Shown in pieces: positions 21,094 to 31,596 of a stretch of 64,000 bases of DNA. A program made the translations under genes and the position numbers. The notes beneath the pieces were generated by a model. It saw only the letters and a list, made by a program, of their open reading frames with translations. It searched no databases and was not told where the DNA came from. The number at the start of each line of letters is the position of its first letter. Position 1 is the first letter of the stretch. This DNA is from Pseudevernia furfuracea. Lineage: Eukaryota > Ascomycota > Lecanoromycetes > Lecanorales > Parmeliaceae. The stretch lies in the NCBI GenBank assembly GCA_022315425.1, contig JAIUPT010000041.1, positions 620,001-684,000 on the forward strand, in the 5' to 3' direction.

Positions 21094-24000
21094 AGCAATC
21101 GCGGTCGGGACAGTCCGTTCGATGTCCGTGCTCGCGCTTTAAAACTGTGATCAATGAAAGAGTAATGTCTGAGGAACAAAGAGAATATTAAAATCCACAT
21201 GTTGCTGCCTAGAATCCTGTACAACAAGATTTTGTGTATTGTTTGGCAATAAGTTCTCGTACATCCACCCGACGGGAGAGGTTTTCCGCTTGAGGTGACA
21301 CTGAGCCCGGATTATTAGGCAACCAGGCGATGCTCGGGCGCCCATGTGATTGAGTGGGGTTTCTCCGGAGTTTGGCTGTCAGGTATAATCTGATTGTCAA
21401 CTTCTACCAAGATTGCATAAAGTTCGACACAGGAAGTGTGGCACCGCTTTTCAAGAAGAAGAAAGAAAAAGTAAGGAATAGATCCTTTGCTTCACTTTCC
21501 AAATTGCGGGACACATCCTCGTAAATCCCGATTTGCTGACTCAAAAAGCCTAGTTGGGTCCGGGAGAATCATTTTTCACTGTTACAGTATATCTTACCAA
21601 CAGGGTGTGAAGAAGTTTTATTTGCTCTTCGATGATCAGGTGAGATAAGTCCTTACGCCAAGAAGAGAGACGGGGTTTTCTTTTATTTTAACATATCTCC
21701 TTCTACTGTTGTATCCTGCCTAAGCGAACCCAAGAGTAACATAGATCGCTCATCGTGACAAGAAGCAAGGAGAAACTATGGAGAAGCTGGTAAACCCTCT
21801 CGCAAGACAAAATAGCATTCGATGGTACGTACTTTTAATTGTCGCTGCGAATGAGCTCGAAGGCCCAAGAAACCAGAAGAAACATTGCAATCAGAGGTTG
21901 GAGTTCCCTGAGGGAGCAATGCGTCATTTGGTCCCGAAATGGATAGCCAAAATGCCTGGCGAAGAGACACAAGAAAGCGGGGGTCAGATTCCTCAACGAA
22001 CTTGAGGCCCCAGGTTTTGCCTTCTCCATTTCTCCTCACATTGACAACCGAAGCGAAGGAAGACCACCACAAACCACGAAGGTGTCTGATAACACAACCG
22101 TGGATACGATGTGAGCCTCTTGAACTAGTCCATGCGTGCGAGGTGCAGATGACTAAGGGATTGACCTCGGCGAGAATTGGAAAGGCAATCCTTTGCTAAC
22201 GGTCGGCTTTGGAGGGAAAGTCACCAAGAAAAATCTGGGGTTCAGTGCATCAACAAGGGCAGAGGAGATCAATACATATACTTGCCGCTAAAAGGATAAA
22301 ACAACAATCAGCAGAAACTGCGTCGCGCCCCGAGTCTGAAACCTGGGACGGACCGGGCCACCACGGCATTGTGGACGTCAGTCTAGTTCATGCACCTGTT
22401 ACTTAATGCGCCGAGACCTGCACGAGGTACTTGCTGTTGAAGCAGAGATGGGAATGGAGGTGCTAACGTGGCGATGCGACGGACGATTTCATCAACGTCT
22501 ATGGACACACGACAACCAACACTCAAGGAGGAAGTTTCACCACGAACCCGAGCATTCAAAAGCGTAGTCTACCGGTCATTTTTGGGTGAGCCTAGAGCGT
22601 TCTCGCTGTAAGCACTAGGTTGACAGATCTGTGATAGATGTTCCAGTGCACGCTTTGTCAAAGAACACATTTTTCGCCACGGAGCCTGTCCATGGGCATA
22701 CCGCTCCGAGTAACGAACCTTGAACTCAATTTCAGGCTCCTATCTCCGAAGCTTCCTAACGATGGTTACACGCTTCAGGCTCCAGCCGAGATGCGGAGAC
22801 CTCTTCCTCTCGACTCTTCGTAGGAAGCTATCCTCCATAAACCGACTACCATCCTTTACAACACCCCAATGCCGCTCATACCTTTCACCACGGTTCTAAA
22901 AGCGCTCGAATTGTTCGAGACGGAGACGAGCAGCCACTAGAGCATAAAATGGTGTTTTGCGATGCCACCACTGCTCGTGTACTTGAGAATTGCCAGCCAG
23001 GTCACATCGGAAAAGACGGTATTGGGAGAAACGGTGCGATAACAGGCGGTTCGAGAACCGGCCCTGGAGCTGATGGCGTGGTAACAAGCGGTTCAAGGAT
23101 AGGAGGTCTGGCAGCTGATGGCTCTGGAGCTGACGGCGTGGTGACTACGGCTTCCCGTTGATCGAGAAAACGGCAGAGCAAATGCGGTTCGAAAGTTTGG
23201 GGATTGGGAGTTGGTGACACTGGAGCTGCTCCCCGCTGAAGGAAAAAATCGTACCTCCCGCCTTCCTTCGATCTGACATTTTTGTCCCGGCACTAGAACA
23301 AGCAACGAGTACTCTTCGGGCATATCTTTGCTAATAGCGACGTTCCATGCTGGTTCAAGTGACCTGTGCACCATATTATCTATGACGCCCACAGATGCTG
23401 AAAAGCCATTCGTACGCTGCCTGACAAGGACGGCAGTCACATCGGGTGGCGTAAAGGATTTTGTTTTTAGTAAGCTCTCGATGGCCCGATGGTGGCATCG
23501 AGTCTTGTCTTTACAGCCATTAGTTGTTTCGTCTCGCACCAGTAGGCAAGTCAGAGGAGCCATACCATTTTCTAGACCACTTGCACCAACTTTTCATCAT
23601 CTTTTGCGAACTCTGTCACTTTGAAGCGCTGCCCGCGCATGTTGTTGATCGATGCTACACGAATTAGCTAGATAGCCAACGAAATAAGAGAACACTGAAG
23701 AATGAAGCACCTTTTCACGCAGCAGCTTTTCACGTTATTCAAATAGTGGAGGTATCTTGGGAGCTTATCTGTAAACGACAATGACACCGAAGTCTCACGA
23801 TGACTCAGCCTCCTGTACTTCAGCTTCTAGTGTCTCGCCTTCTTGTAATTCCATTGTTTCCCCGAATTGCAAATTTGCAAATTATCATGAGCCGTACTTC
23901 CCGAAGAAAATGCAAGCTCATGAATCTGCTATAGGTGGAGCGCCGAAAATCCCGTCTGTCCTCCGAGCAGGAGTATTTTGCGCATGTTACTGAGTTTCCC

Positions 24001-24113
24001 AGCTGCACGGACAAGCCCCTCCGCATGGGAGCAAAAACTTCACCAACGCTTCAATGCCGGCACGTCGGTGTGGGCTTCAAGAAAACTCATAATACTCGGT
24101 AGGGCCAACATGA
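21094..24113. other. Gene-poor interval
   Basis: No gene can be supported with confidence. The best candidate is a 156-codon frame at 23093-23563 (-). It overlaps a region with short internal repeats (about 22,990-23,160, units around GGAGCTGATGGCGTGGT), and its protein shows no domain I know. The remainder may contain promoters, untranslated regions and relics. Confidence 0.45.
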
Positions 24114-25784
24114 TCAACTTATGACTTTTATTGTCTTGCTCATCCTCCGATGATGTTCCTCGCACCACTCTAGCTCTGGGCCCGGGTGGCGCCGTAACGT
24201 CACCAATGCTACGTGTAAAGCGAAGAAAGCTTTCTCTGGACCTAGCAGGCCCATTGTTTGGTTGAGGCAGTAAGGCATAGAGCGTATGATGTCGGTTGCC
24301 AAAGTCATACGTTTTTCCTTACTGTGCTGAGTTTCTGCGCGTTGGGCCATCGATATCAGCGTGAGAGACGCAGCAGCGTCCGTGGCTGGAGAAGCAACGC
24401 AAGCTTCTCCAAGGTTAGATAGGATTTGGTGACACATAGTGGCGATCTCTTCGCTGAGAATGAGCTTCAGAGCCCAAAAAGTCATGGTAATGCTTGCCAC
24501 CATGAGGTTGGGATAAGAGAGCAACGGAAGTCCCCTTGGGCCCGAGCCCGCGAGTTGTTGTTGAGCTCTGATAAAGTTTGATGGTTCTGCAGGCCAATAT
24601 GAAGGCGATGGTGAACGAATAAGGAACTCCTCATACCAGTTCTCCAGGTCAGAATTCATGGCAACACCTTGTTGTAGGCAGTGTGACAGAGTTGAGATGC
24701 TGCTATCGGGGCTAGCAAGGTTTGCTTCGTCGAACTCTTGCAGTAGTGCTGCCAAGGCAAAGCCTTTGTCATGTACTCGAAGATGTACACTATGTGAAGT
24801 TTCATCCCAGGATCGGGCTAGCCATCTCCCAAATGCAAGGACTGATGTCTTGCGGTGTTTTAAGCATGAACTCATCTGTTGAAGCGAGTTAGTCCTGGAT
24901 TATGGGAACGGGAACAACATTTGCAATTACCAGTGAAGATCGGATGTCTTCCACCATTCTCTGCCCATAATGGGAATGGTAAATTTGAGGGCCCCGCATA
25001 GACACCAGTTTCTCTAAACCAGACATGTGTTTCTGCCATACCTGCATTGACGCCATAGGTGACTCTGACTCAAAGAGCTTTTATGGGTTAGCCTGAATCA
25101 CGCGATATGCGAATGAGGAAGAGTAGGTTTTTGACAGACTCACGTCGTAAAGTGCCAAGACGAAGCCGGCTGCAAGTGTCTCGTCGTGCCATACAGTAAC
25201 TTTGGATTGCAGAGCTTTTCGAAGCTGCTGTAAAGCACTTCCGTAGCATTGTGCGCCTTGAAAAACCAGCCTGCCATCCTTAAATGATCGTCCTAGTCTA
25301 TTCATAGACATAGCTTTAATGGATAAGTGCAATGCTTCTCCAGGGTTCTGGAGGCCGATTGCTTGCTGAAGCCAACCTCTCCCATATCCATCCTGAACGT
25401 GCTTGTCCGCTGGCAGATAGCTCTCAAAGAAGAGTGCTATGATTTGGCTGTCAAAGGCAGGCGTAGCAGACAGTTGAGAAAGCATGCGATTATCATTTAG
25501 ATTTGCCAACGCTGCGAGGATCTCGAAATTGGGTTTTACTTCATCCAGCCTATGCCTTCTGTCGGCGCCTTGCGCGGTCCGATTGAGGAAGACAGGGTAG
25601 CGTTCGTATCCCTCGCACAGTCTTCCGGCTTTGATACACCGGGCGCAGAACGGCACTCTCAGGTCACACTAATTCATGCATTAGTAAGATAGTCAACGTT
25701 GGAAACCACTCTCTAGCAACTCACGCGGACTTTGCGTCTCCTGCATGTGATGCAGCCCTTGGAACTGCCAGGAATACCAGGCAT
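24114..25784 (-). CDS. Zn2Cys6 fungal transcription factor
   Basis: Four exons join in frame: 25784-25725, 25668-25144, 25077-24931, 24875-24114 (497 aa). The introns carry GTGAGT, GTGAGT and GTAATT donors and TTAG, AAG and CAG acceptors; the first and third have TTACTAAT or GACTAAC branch sites. The DNA-binding cluster is split by intron 1: Cys11-x2-Cys14-x6-Cys21-x6-Cys28-x2-Cys31-x6-Cys38, the canonical Zn2Cys6 spacing, with the basic run R-R-R-K-V-R between. The long remainder is helical and resembles the fungal-specific regulatory domain of this class. Such proteins act in the nucleus as regulators of metabolism or stress genes. Target genes cannot be told from the sequence. The flanks are gene-poor, so no pathway cluster is implied. 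Confidence 0.88.
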
Positions 25785-26663
25785 GACTATAGGCGCTTAA
25801 TTTGTAATCAACTGCAAGAAGGTTCCGAGACTAATGTTTTCTGAATGTTCTTGAAAGATCCGGTCGATGATTTGCTGCACTCCGTTTCCTACGTCTGCTT
25901 CCCCTTAGAATTGATAGGGTTCTAGACAACGACATCATGTCGGATGAGTACATATATAATGATATCCAACAGTCCCCAATAGTAGAGGGTGCTGATGGAG
26001 TAGGTATGGTGAAAACCCTGTCTAAGGTAGCTGTGCCACTGAAGAGATTTGCGGCTGAAGAATTACCGAGCCGCTATACCTGTTCAGGGCGCCAAGGTGC
26101 GAGATATACGAGCCTTGGCGAATTGCACCTGCAAGGTATCCGAACTCGTACTATTTGAAATAGCTTTCAAAGCTGCTTCTAAGCAGCATGTCGAAGGATT
26201 CCATGCTTAGTCTATGCACTTCGAGCTCAAGTAGCGGAAGAACGGGAGTGAAGCATGTACAGAACTAGCTTCCTCTGTTGCGATTGGGCAATATGTTGAG
26301 CTGAGACTGTTAAAATAATCAAGATGGATCAAATTTTTTCCTCAAGACTCCCCTGAAGCAGGACTTTTTAACATACGAATTTGGGCGGCTAAACAACCAA
26401 CTCCCGCGAGAAGGCTGGGAATCATGTTGGAACGCGCTAAAGATTCGGGAAGCCATGATTGATGCCCTATTTTTCGAATGCTTAAAATTGGTAACCACAC
26501 AGCCTGCTTACCGCTGCTTCTAGGAGGCGATCAGACTTGCTCGTCAAGAGCTCGTTCATCCAATTGCGGCCAGCAATAACGGAACCACATTCTTGAAGCC
26601 AGAGCTGATGACGGCGGATTTGATTTTCCTTGGGATCGATGACTTGAGACAGCGTCAACAATC
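25785..26663. other. Intergenic, no gene seen
   Basis: Lies between two divergent start regions. A 73-codon + frame at 25937-26158 has no recognisable domain and is not called. Confidence 0.5.
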
Positions 26664-27105
26664 TTGGCCATGGATCCGCTCTCAATTGCTGCCTCCGTGA
26701 TTGTGATCGTGCGTGCTATGACCACAGCCTACAATGGAATCTTGGATTTTAGTGACGCCATCAAGAATGGCCCAAAAAAGGCGAAGGATATAGGCAAAAG
26801 TGCAGGCAACTTCAATAACATCATATTGAATCTAAGGGATGCCCTGAAGGAGAGAAAAATCCGCGATGTGCTCAGCGTCGACCACCTCACTCAGAAGCAT
26901 GTAGAAGATCTGGAAGGTCCTTTGGCCAGCACCAAGACAACTTCTTAGACGGTCGCAGACAGGTTACATGAACACCAGACGTCCAAGCGATGGAAAAGAA
27001 TCTAAACTTCGGTTTCCGTGGTAGAAGGCAAAGGAGGACATTCAAAGGCTCCTAGATCAGCTACGGCAGGATAAGGAGACTTTGGATCTGCCTATGATTC
27101 GCTTA
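26664..27105 (+). pseudogene. Decayed N-terminal domain of a STAND/NLR-like protein
   Basis: The Met at 26670 opens an M-D-P-L-S-I-A-A-S-V-I segment, the hallmark start of the fungal N-terminal domain that precedes NACHT/NB-ARC or ankyrin modules. A helical stretch follows to about 26945, where the frame stops. Homologous-looking text then continues in the other two frames: D-N-F-L-D-G near 26937, A-D-R-L-H-E-H-Q-T near 26957, and A-K-E-D-I-Q-R-L-L-D-Q-L near 27030 after an in-frame stop. At least two indels and two stops make this a relic. Nothing of a nucleotide-binding domain is seen downstream. The assignment to the STAND family rests on the N-terminal pattern only. Confidence 0.6.
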
Positions 27106-27397
27106 ATACGTAAATATGATCACTCCTTTCCGTTTTGGCCGCCAAACCATGGGGAGACCAAAAGCTGACTTGGAATTCAGATTCCAGACGTTGCGAACCC
27201 TTGGCGACCGCACAGGGAATGAACTCAAAGCCAACCAACCAGGTTGCTTCCGAGGACGCTCCTGCTTCGAGCCTTAGGATGTACGCCCAATAATTATCGG
27301 GAGACCCTATGACTATGAACTCACCTGCTGGGCTGCAGGCCTCATCTAGGTCGGGAAGAGAGAATCCCAGCAGCTCGTTACAAAATTTGGGCTCCAT
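27092..27397 (-). CDS. Hypothetical 101-aa protein
   Basis: A single reading frame with protein-like composition (several W-x-x-G/F and Y-W-A-Y-I-L-R-L segments, no low complexity). I do not recognise the family. It may be an exon of a larger gene or a fragment; the stretch upstream (27400-27930) shows no convincing partner exon. It overlaps the end of the STAND-like relic on the other strand. Confidence 0.3.
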   Translation of the reverse strand: MEPKFCNELLGFSLPDLDEACSPAGEFIVIGSPDNYWAYILRLEAGASSEATWLVGFEFIPCAVAKGSQRLESEFQVSFWSPHGLAAKTERSDHIYVLSES

Positions 27398-27938
27398 ACC
27401 ACCTGAAGCCTCGGAATAGGTGACTGCGAGACTCCGGATCGCGAAGTAGTAAATCTACACAGATAGTACTGGTATAATTGTTACATTTTTTGGTTCATGC
27501 TAACGTACATCAATCCCTCCTAGATACTCACTTGAGAACAGACCAAAGGCTCTCTTTCCATGCGTGAGCCGCACGATACAAAAGCTTTTAGGATTTCCAA
27601 CACGGACTAGAACAAAAAGTGCTCCAATGCTGTATGGCAAGCGAGTCTAATGGCTGGGCGTAAACAAAAGAAATTCGTGACGGTCGTTCGTAGCTTCAAT
27701 GAGACCTCAGCGCTGAGACTGCCTGAACCCTGACCAGGATTGCTAGCCACCCGATTTTGTCGATGAACTCAAATATGTGGTACCTGGTATGATCGTTAAA
27801 GTAGGGCTCATAAGACATGAGATTCGTAATTTCGTTAGATTTCGTCCCGTAGTCTATATAGAAGTCGCATATGAACACTCCGCGGATGCTGGGTACGTCT
27901 CATATATGATAGAAATAGATGTACGTCCGGCCTCTGGT

Positions 27939-29589
27939 CTAGGGGACGATCTGGCCTATGGAGGAATCCTGAGTCAGGAAAGGAGGGTTGTTCAGGCTGG
28001 GAATCATTCGGCACATGCTTTCTGCCAGCTCGTGATATCCTCGGTCAACAGCAAGATCTATCGCGCGCTTGTTGTCGGTGTTTCTTTGACGATCGACTTC
28101 CGCACCTGAATTTAGTAAATGGTGGATGATATCTAGCTGGAAGTTGTCGCTTTCGATGGCCGCGTGCAAGGGCGAAGACGAGCAAAGTGTGATGTCTGGA
28201 TTCACATGCGCATTGTGATCGATTAGGTTTTTCACAATGCTGACACAGCCTCCTCTGGCTGCCACCTCGAGAGCGGTATGCCCATGGTCATCTCGAGTGT
28301 TGGCGTCGGCCCCTTGCAAAAGGAGAGCAAAGCAACAAGACTCGTCTCCATTGACGACTGCCACAAACAAAGCAGTCCGATTGTTAACGTCCCTTTCGTC
28401 TATGTTGACTATCACTTGGCCAATATCCGATGAGGTATTCAGGGAGGGGGGTAGCGGCGAGGAGCTACAGTCGTTAGGGTTCGACAAGAGTGCCAGAATG
28501 ATGCTCGGGTCTCGATGTTGTACGGCGGCGTGTAGAGGTGGCACGTTCAGGTTTGAATCAACATAATTGCCGCCGACTGTCTCATTCCAACGGTCTGCAA
28601 GGACACGCCTGATAGACATTGAAGAGGTTGGGAATGAATTGGCCAACAGGCGGAGGTGGAAAGGGTCTTCATTGACAGGGTACGCTGACATTTTGTACAT
28701 GGCGGCAATCTTCAAGAGAACGTGTTCACACTCCCATCGATGACCCAGCTCCTGAAACATAAGCGCTATCTTTAAAAGAATGTGTCGTTTCCGTTTGTCG
28801 AACAATCGCGGATATTGGTCTAAAGCGAATACAAGCGCAAATAGTATCCATCGGGCCAAATCAGATTCCTTTCGGGCGTTAGCTTCGAGAGCGATACCAT
28901 ATATTTTTATGAATAGATCATGTAGTTTTTCTTCGATCGACAAGTCGTGATACGGTTGTTGGGCCCCAGTAGCGTGACAATAGACAAAGGAGGGCCGAGA
29001 TACGTATGCTGCGGTATTCCCTAGGGCATGGAATTCGTGTAACCTGAAAATACAGGCACAGGTTAGTTACCTCATTGGGATGCTTTCAGCACTGACAGGG
29101 TCTTACTTTGACTTAGCTTTCGCCTCGAGGTCCTCGATGGACGGTGTGCCAAAGGGCTCTCTCCCATCTTCGACCGTGCTAGCAGTCGGCCGGTCCTCAT
29201 ATCTTCCTCTTGTACGGCGCGCGGCAGGAGTAGGAGGATTTGGTGCTGACCACACTGTTGATCCTTCTATGTTACGTTCTCTTGCTTGATTGCTTCCCAC
29301 CGCATTTGCATTCTCTGGCACCACCGCACTCTGCCGGATGACTGCAGGATCCTCATTGTACCTCAAATTCGGTCCACACGGTAGATCGTGGGTCTCACAG
29401 TCGTCGCACCTCTGCTGACTGTTCTCCCAGTCGCGGTCATGTGGAATGCACTGCGAGAATCGAAGAGAATCAGTCAGACGTTCTTACTATGTCGGATAAA
29501 TCCCGGCCCGACTCTCTCACCTTTTTCCTTCGCTTTCGGCAGTCGCTACACTTTCGTGTGTCTCGCGTGTTCCTGAGGCTGTTGTTCAT
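27939..29589 (-). CDS. Zn2Cys6 zinc-cluster protein with C-terminal ankyrin repeats
   Basis: Three exons (29589-29521, 29450-29107, 29043-27939) join in frame to 505 aa. Donors are GTGAGA and GTAAGA; the second intron has TAACTAAC and ends TTTTCAG. The N-terminus holds a zinc cluster C-x2-C-x6-C-x13-C-x2-C-x6-C (residues 14 to about 49, basic run R-K-R-R-K-K), again split by the first intron. The third gap is slightly longer than usual. A linker and helical segment follow, then about four ankyrin repeats from about residue 310 (P-P-L-H-A-A-V, R-T-A-L-F-V-A-V, H-T-A-L-E-V-A-A-R-G-G, S-P-L-H-A-A-I). Zinc cluster plus ankyrin suggests a DNA-binding regulator with a protein-interaction module. 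The start lies only 44 bp after the stop of the TPR gene on the same strand. Confidence 0.8.
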
Positions 29590-29633
29590 GGCCACATATT
29601 GATGGTGATGTGAAAAAAGATGAAGTTCTTTAG

Positions 29634-30698
29634 TTATCCTTCCACCACACCCAGCTTGTAATCAAAGGTTCCAGTCAGGACGTGCGTCGGACCAAGATCA
29701 TCCGACATCTTATGACCTTTTTTGTACACCTCGTTGGCGACAGTGAAGTTGCCCTTGGCGTATTCGAGGTTGCCGACAGCGTAGATGAGGCTGCATGACT
29801 AGGATCAGAATCTTATTCGATGCAAAGAGAATGCTACTAGAGCAATATGCCACTGAGTTCAGAGCTGGGAAAGGGTGATCAGTACTCACTGGGCAATCAG
29901 CTGAGACAAATCCCCAAGATTGACTTTGAATATCTCCCTCGCCATGTCATACCTCTCCGACGCTTTGGCGTACTCTTTGCGATGGAAGTGTACACGGTCA
30001 GTCATCATATGCGTGAGCCCAAGATATATGACAGCCTGCTGACCGGCCTCTACATGTATCTTCTCAGTCCTGGTGTAAAGTTCGAGCGCTTTGTCATATT
30101 GGCCCTGCGCCGAAGCAAGACTGCCAAGGTTATGGTAGCTGTTTACCAGGTCGAGATCGTCTGGGGCCAGGACTTTCTCGCGGGTCCGTAGACTCATCTC
30201 GTTGGACTCTTGGCAAGGTTTCAGACTATTTTGCTCGTGATAGATGGCGGCAGCGCTGTTACAAAGATGGGCATAGACCGCAGATCCTTTATCGGGGACT
30301 GTTCGGTAGGCAACGTCCAAGAGCTCGGCAGCATCGTCGGGTCGATCAACATCGTACAAATACCTGGGTTCCTTCATTAGTCGTCTGCTATCCGAGTTGC
30401 TAGATGACTTACCAGACACAATCCTTGAGCAGTCCACCGAGCTCGGGTGGAGTCTGGATTGGTTCGGGATCTATGCTATGTTCTTGGAAGGTTTGTGCAA
30501 GGGCTCGTGCTTGTTCAATGTTTTTTTTGGCACTCGTCCCAATGACCAAACAGAGGGCTTCCTTTTACTGACTTTGGAAATGCAGGGTTAATATGCTTGA
30601 CAGCCGCCTCAAACTCATTCTGCTTTTCATTGTCGGACATGTTCAAGAAGAGAGGCCACTGTGCGACTTGATGGACCGAATTCAAGCTGTTTGATTCA
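29634..30698 (-). pseudogene. TPR-repeat protein gene with a homopolymer frameshift
   Basis: Exons: about 30698-30413, 30363-29890 and 29790-29634, with introns GTAAGT...GACTAAT...CAG (49 nt) and GTGAGT...CAG (99 nt). Exons 2 and 3 give tetratricopeptide repeats (L-Y-D-V-D-R-P-D-D-A-A-E-L-L, N-L-G-S-L-A-S-A-Q-G-Q-Y, Y-A-V-G-N-L-E-Y-A-K-G-N-F), as in the C-terminal parts of fungal NB-ARC/NACHT-TPR proteins. In exon 1 the frame breaks at a run of eight A (minus strand, 30521-30528); seven A would keep it open through P-E-P-I-Q-T-P-P-E-L. The 5' end is unresolved: no ATG or donor is clear upstream of the CTCCAG acceptor at 30699. It could be a sequencing error in a working gene, a slippage site or a true pseudogene. 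Confidence 0.6.
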
Positions 30699-30752
30699 CT
30701 GGAGAAAAAATATTCGTACAAGTAATACTTTGCTTAAATAAGTCATTCAATG

Positions 30753-30839
30753 GCGCCAGGCACTGTTTCAAACCCAGCAATAGGCGGCAGCAAGATCCTA
30801 CTGTGGCGCGGGGCTCTCGGGTCCCTGCGTGCCTGGCGC
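30753..30839. repeat. 11-bp perfect inverted repeat spanning 87 bp
   Basis: GCGCCAGGCAC at 30753-30763 pairs with GTGCCTGGCGC at 30829-30839, with a 65-base GC-rich interior. It may be a small foldback element or a structured transcript; there is no target duplication I can see. Confidence 0.55.
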
Positions 30840-31097
30840 TGAACTTCCCTACCCACATGAGTGAGTTTTGTCACTTTTTCGGATGCTTGCAGCACGAGGA
30901 CAGCATCGAAACAAGGGGTCAGGCCAATTCCTGAGACATTATGGCCCAGAGCTGCGGAAATAGTATAAGCCACAGAGGGATCTCCGGGCTGTCCTGTTTT
31001 GAAACATTACTCTACCCTAGCAGGCAAGGTCCTAATGGCTTTTGAAAACTTGGCGCCGATGAGGAGATTTTCTCCTGATAAACGCTATTTTTGAACC

Positions 31098-31125
31098 CAT
31101 CATCATCATCATCATCATCATCATC
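31098..31125. repeat. CAT trinucleotide microsatellite
   Basis: About nine consecutive CAT units lie in the intergenic stretch 30975-31595, which otherwise holds no gene I can support. Confidence 0.85.
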
Positions 31126-31514
31126 GTAAATGGCTATCTTTTTTCGAACACATGCCCAAATGATTAATAGGAACTGATACGTGTACCCCCCTTTTGATAC
31201 ATTGACCCCCCCCCCATTCATCTGGATACAACTTCCGGCTACAACTTCAGGACTGGTCAGGTTGGGCGCAGTCTCAAGTTGAAACACTGTGGTCTTGCTA
31301 CCTCTCGTGAATAGGATCCTCCCTTCCTTCGGCGGGCCCCTCCTGTACACACCCGCTCCTACAATCTTCCGGGGCGCTGAATTATAAATAGACTAGGTAG
31401 CCCTGCCGGGGGCAAACAATCAAGGCAAAATGTGAGTAAACTCTAAAGGAAAGGATCTTATTGGGCGGGACAAATGTAGACAAGCTGGCAGGCTGGCAGC
31501 CCCTACCCTGCCAA

Positions 31515-31530
31515 GCCGCTATAAATACGC
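31515..31530 (+). promoter_or_regulatory. Candidate TATA element of the F-box gene
   Basis: CTATAAATA lies about 70-80 bp before the first in-frame ATG (31597) and 130 bp before the second (31654). Spacing fits a TATA box, but no transcript start is known. Confidence 0.4.
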
Positions 31531-31596
31531 GCGCGCGAAGCGCCAACTACTTCCCCTACGCTGCACCAGCACATCACCAGACTGGAATAACTAACC

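Noticed and set aside
22949..23161. Repeat-rich 70-codon plus frame
   Set aside because: Encoded by short DNA repeats readable in both strands; no protein family.
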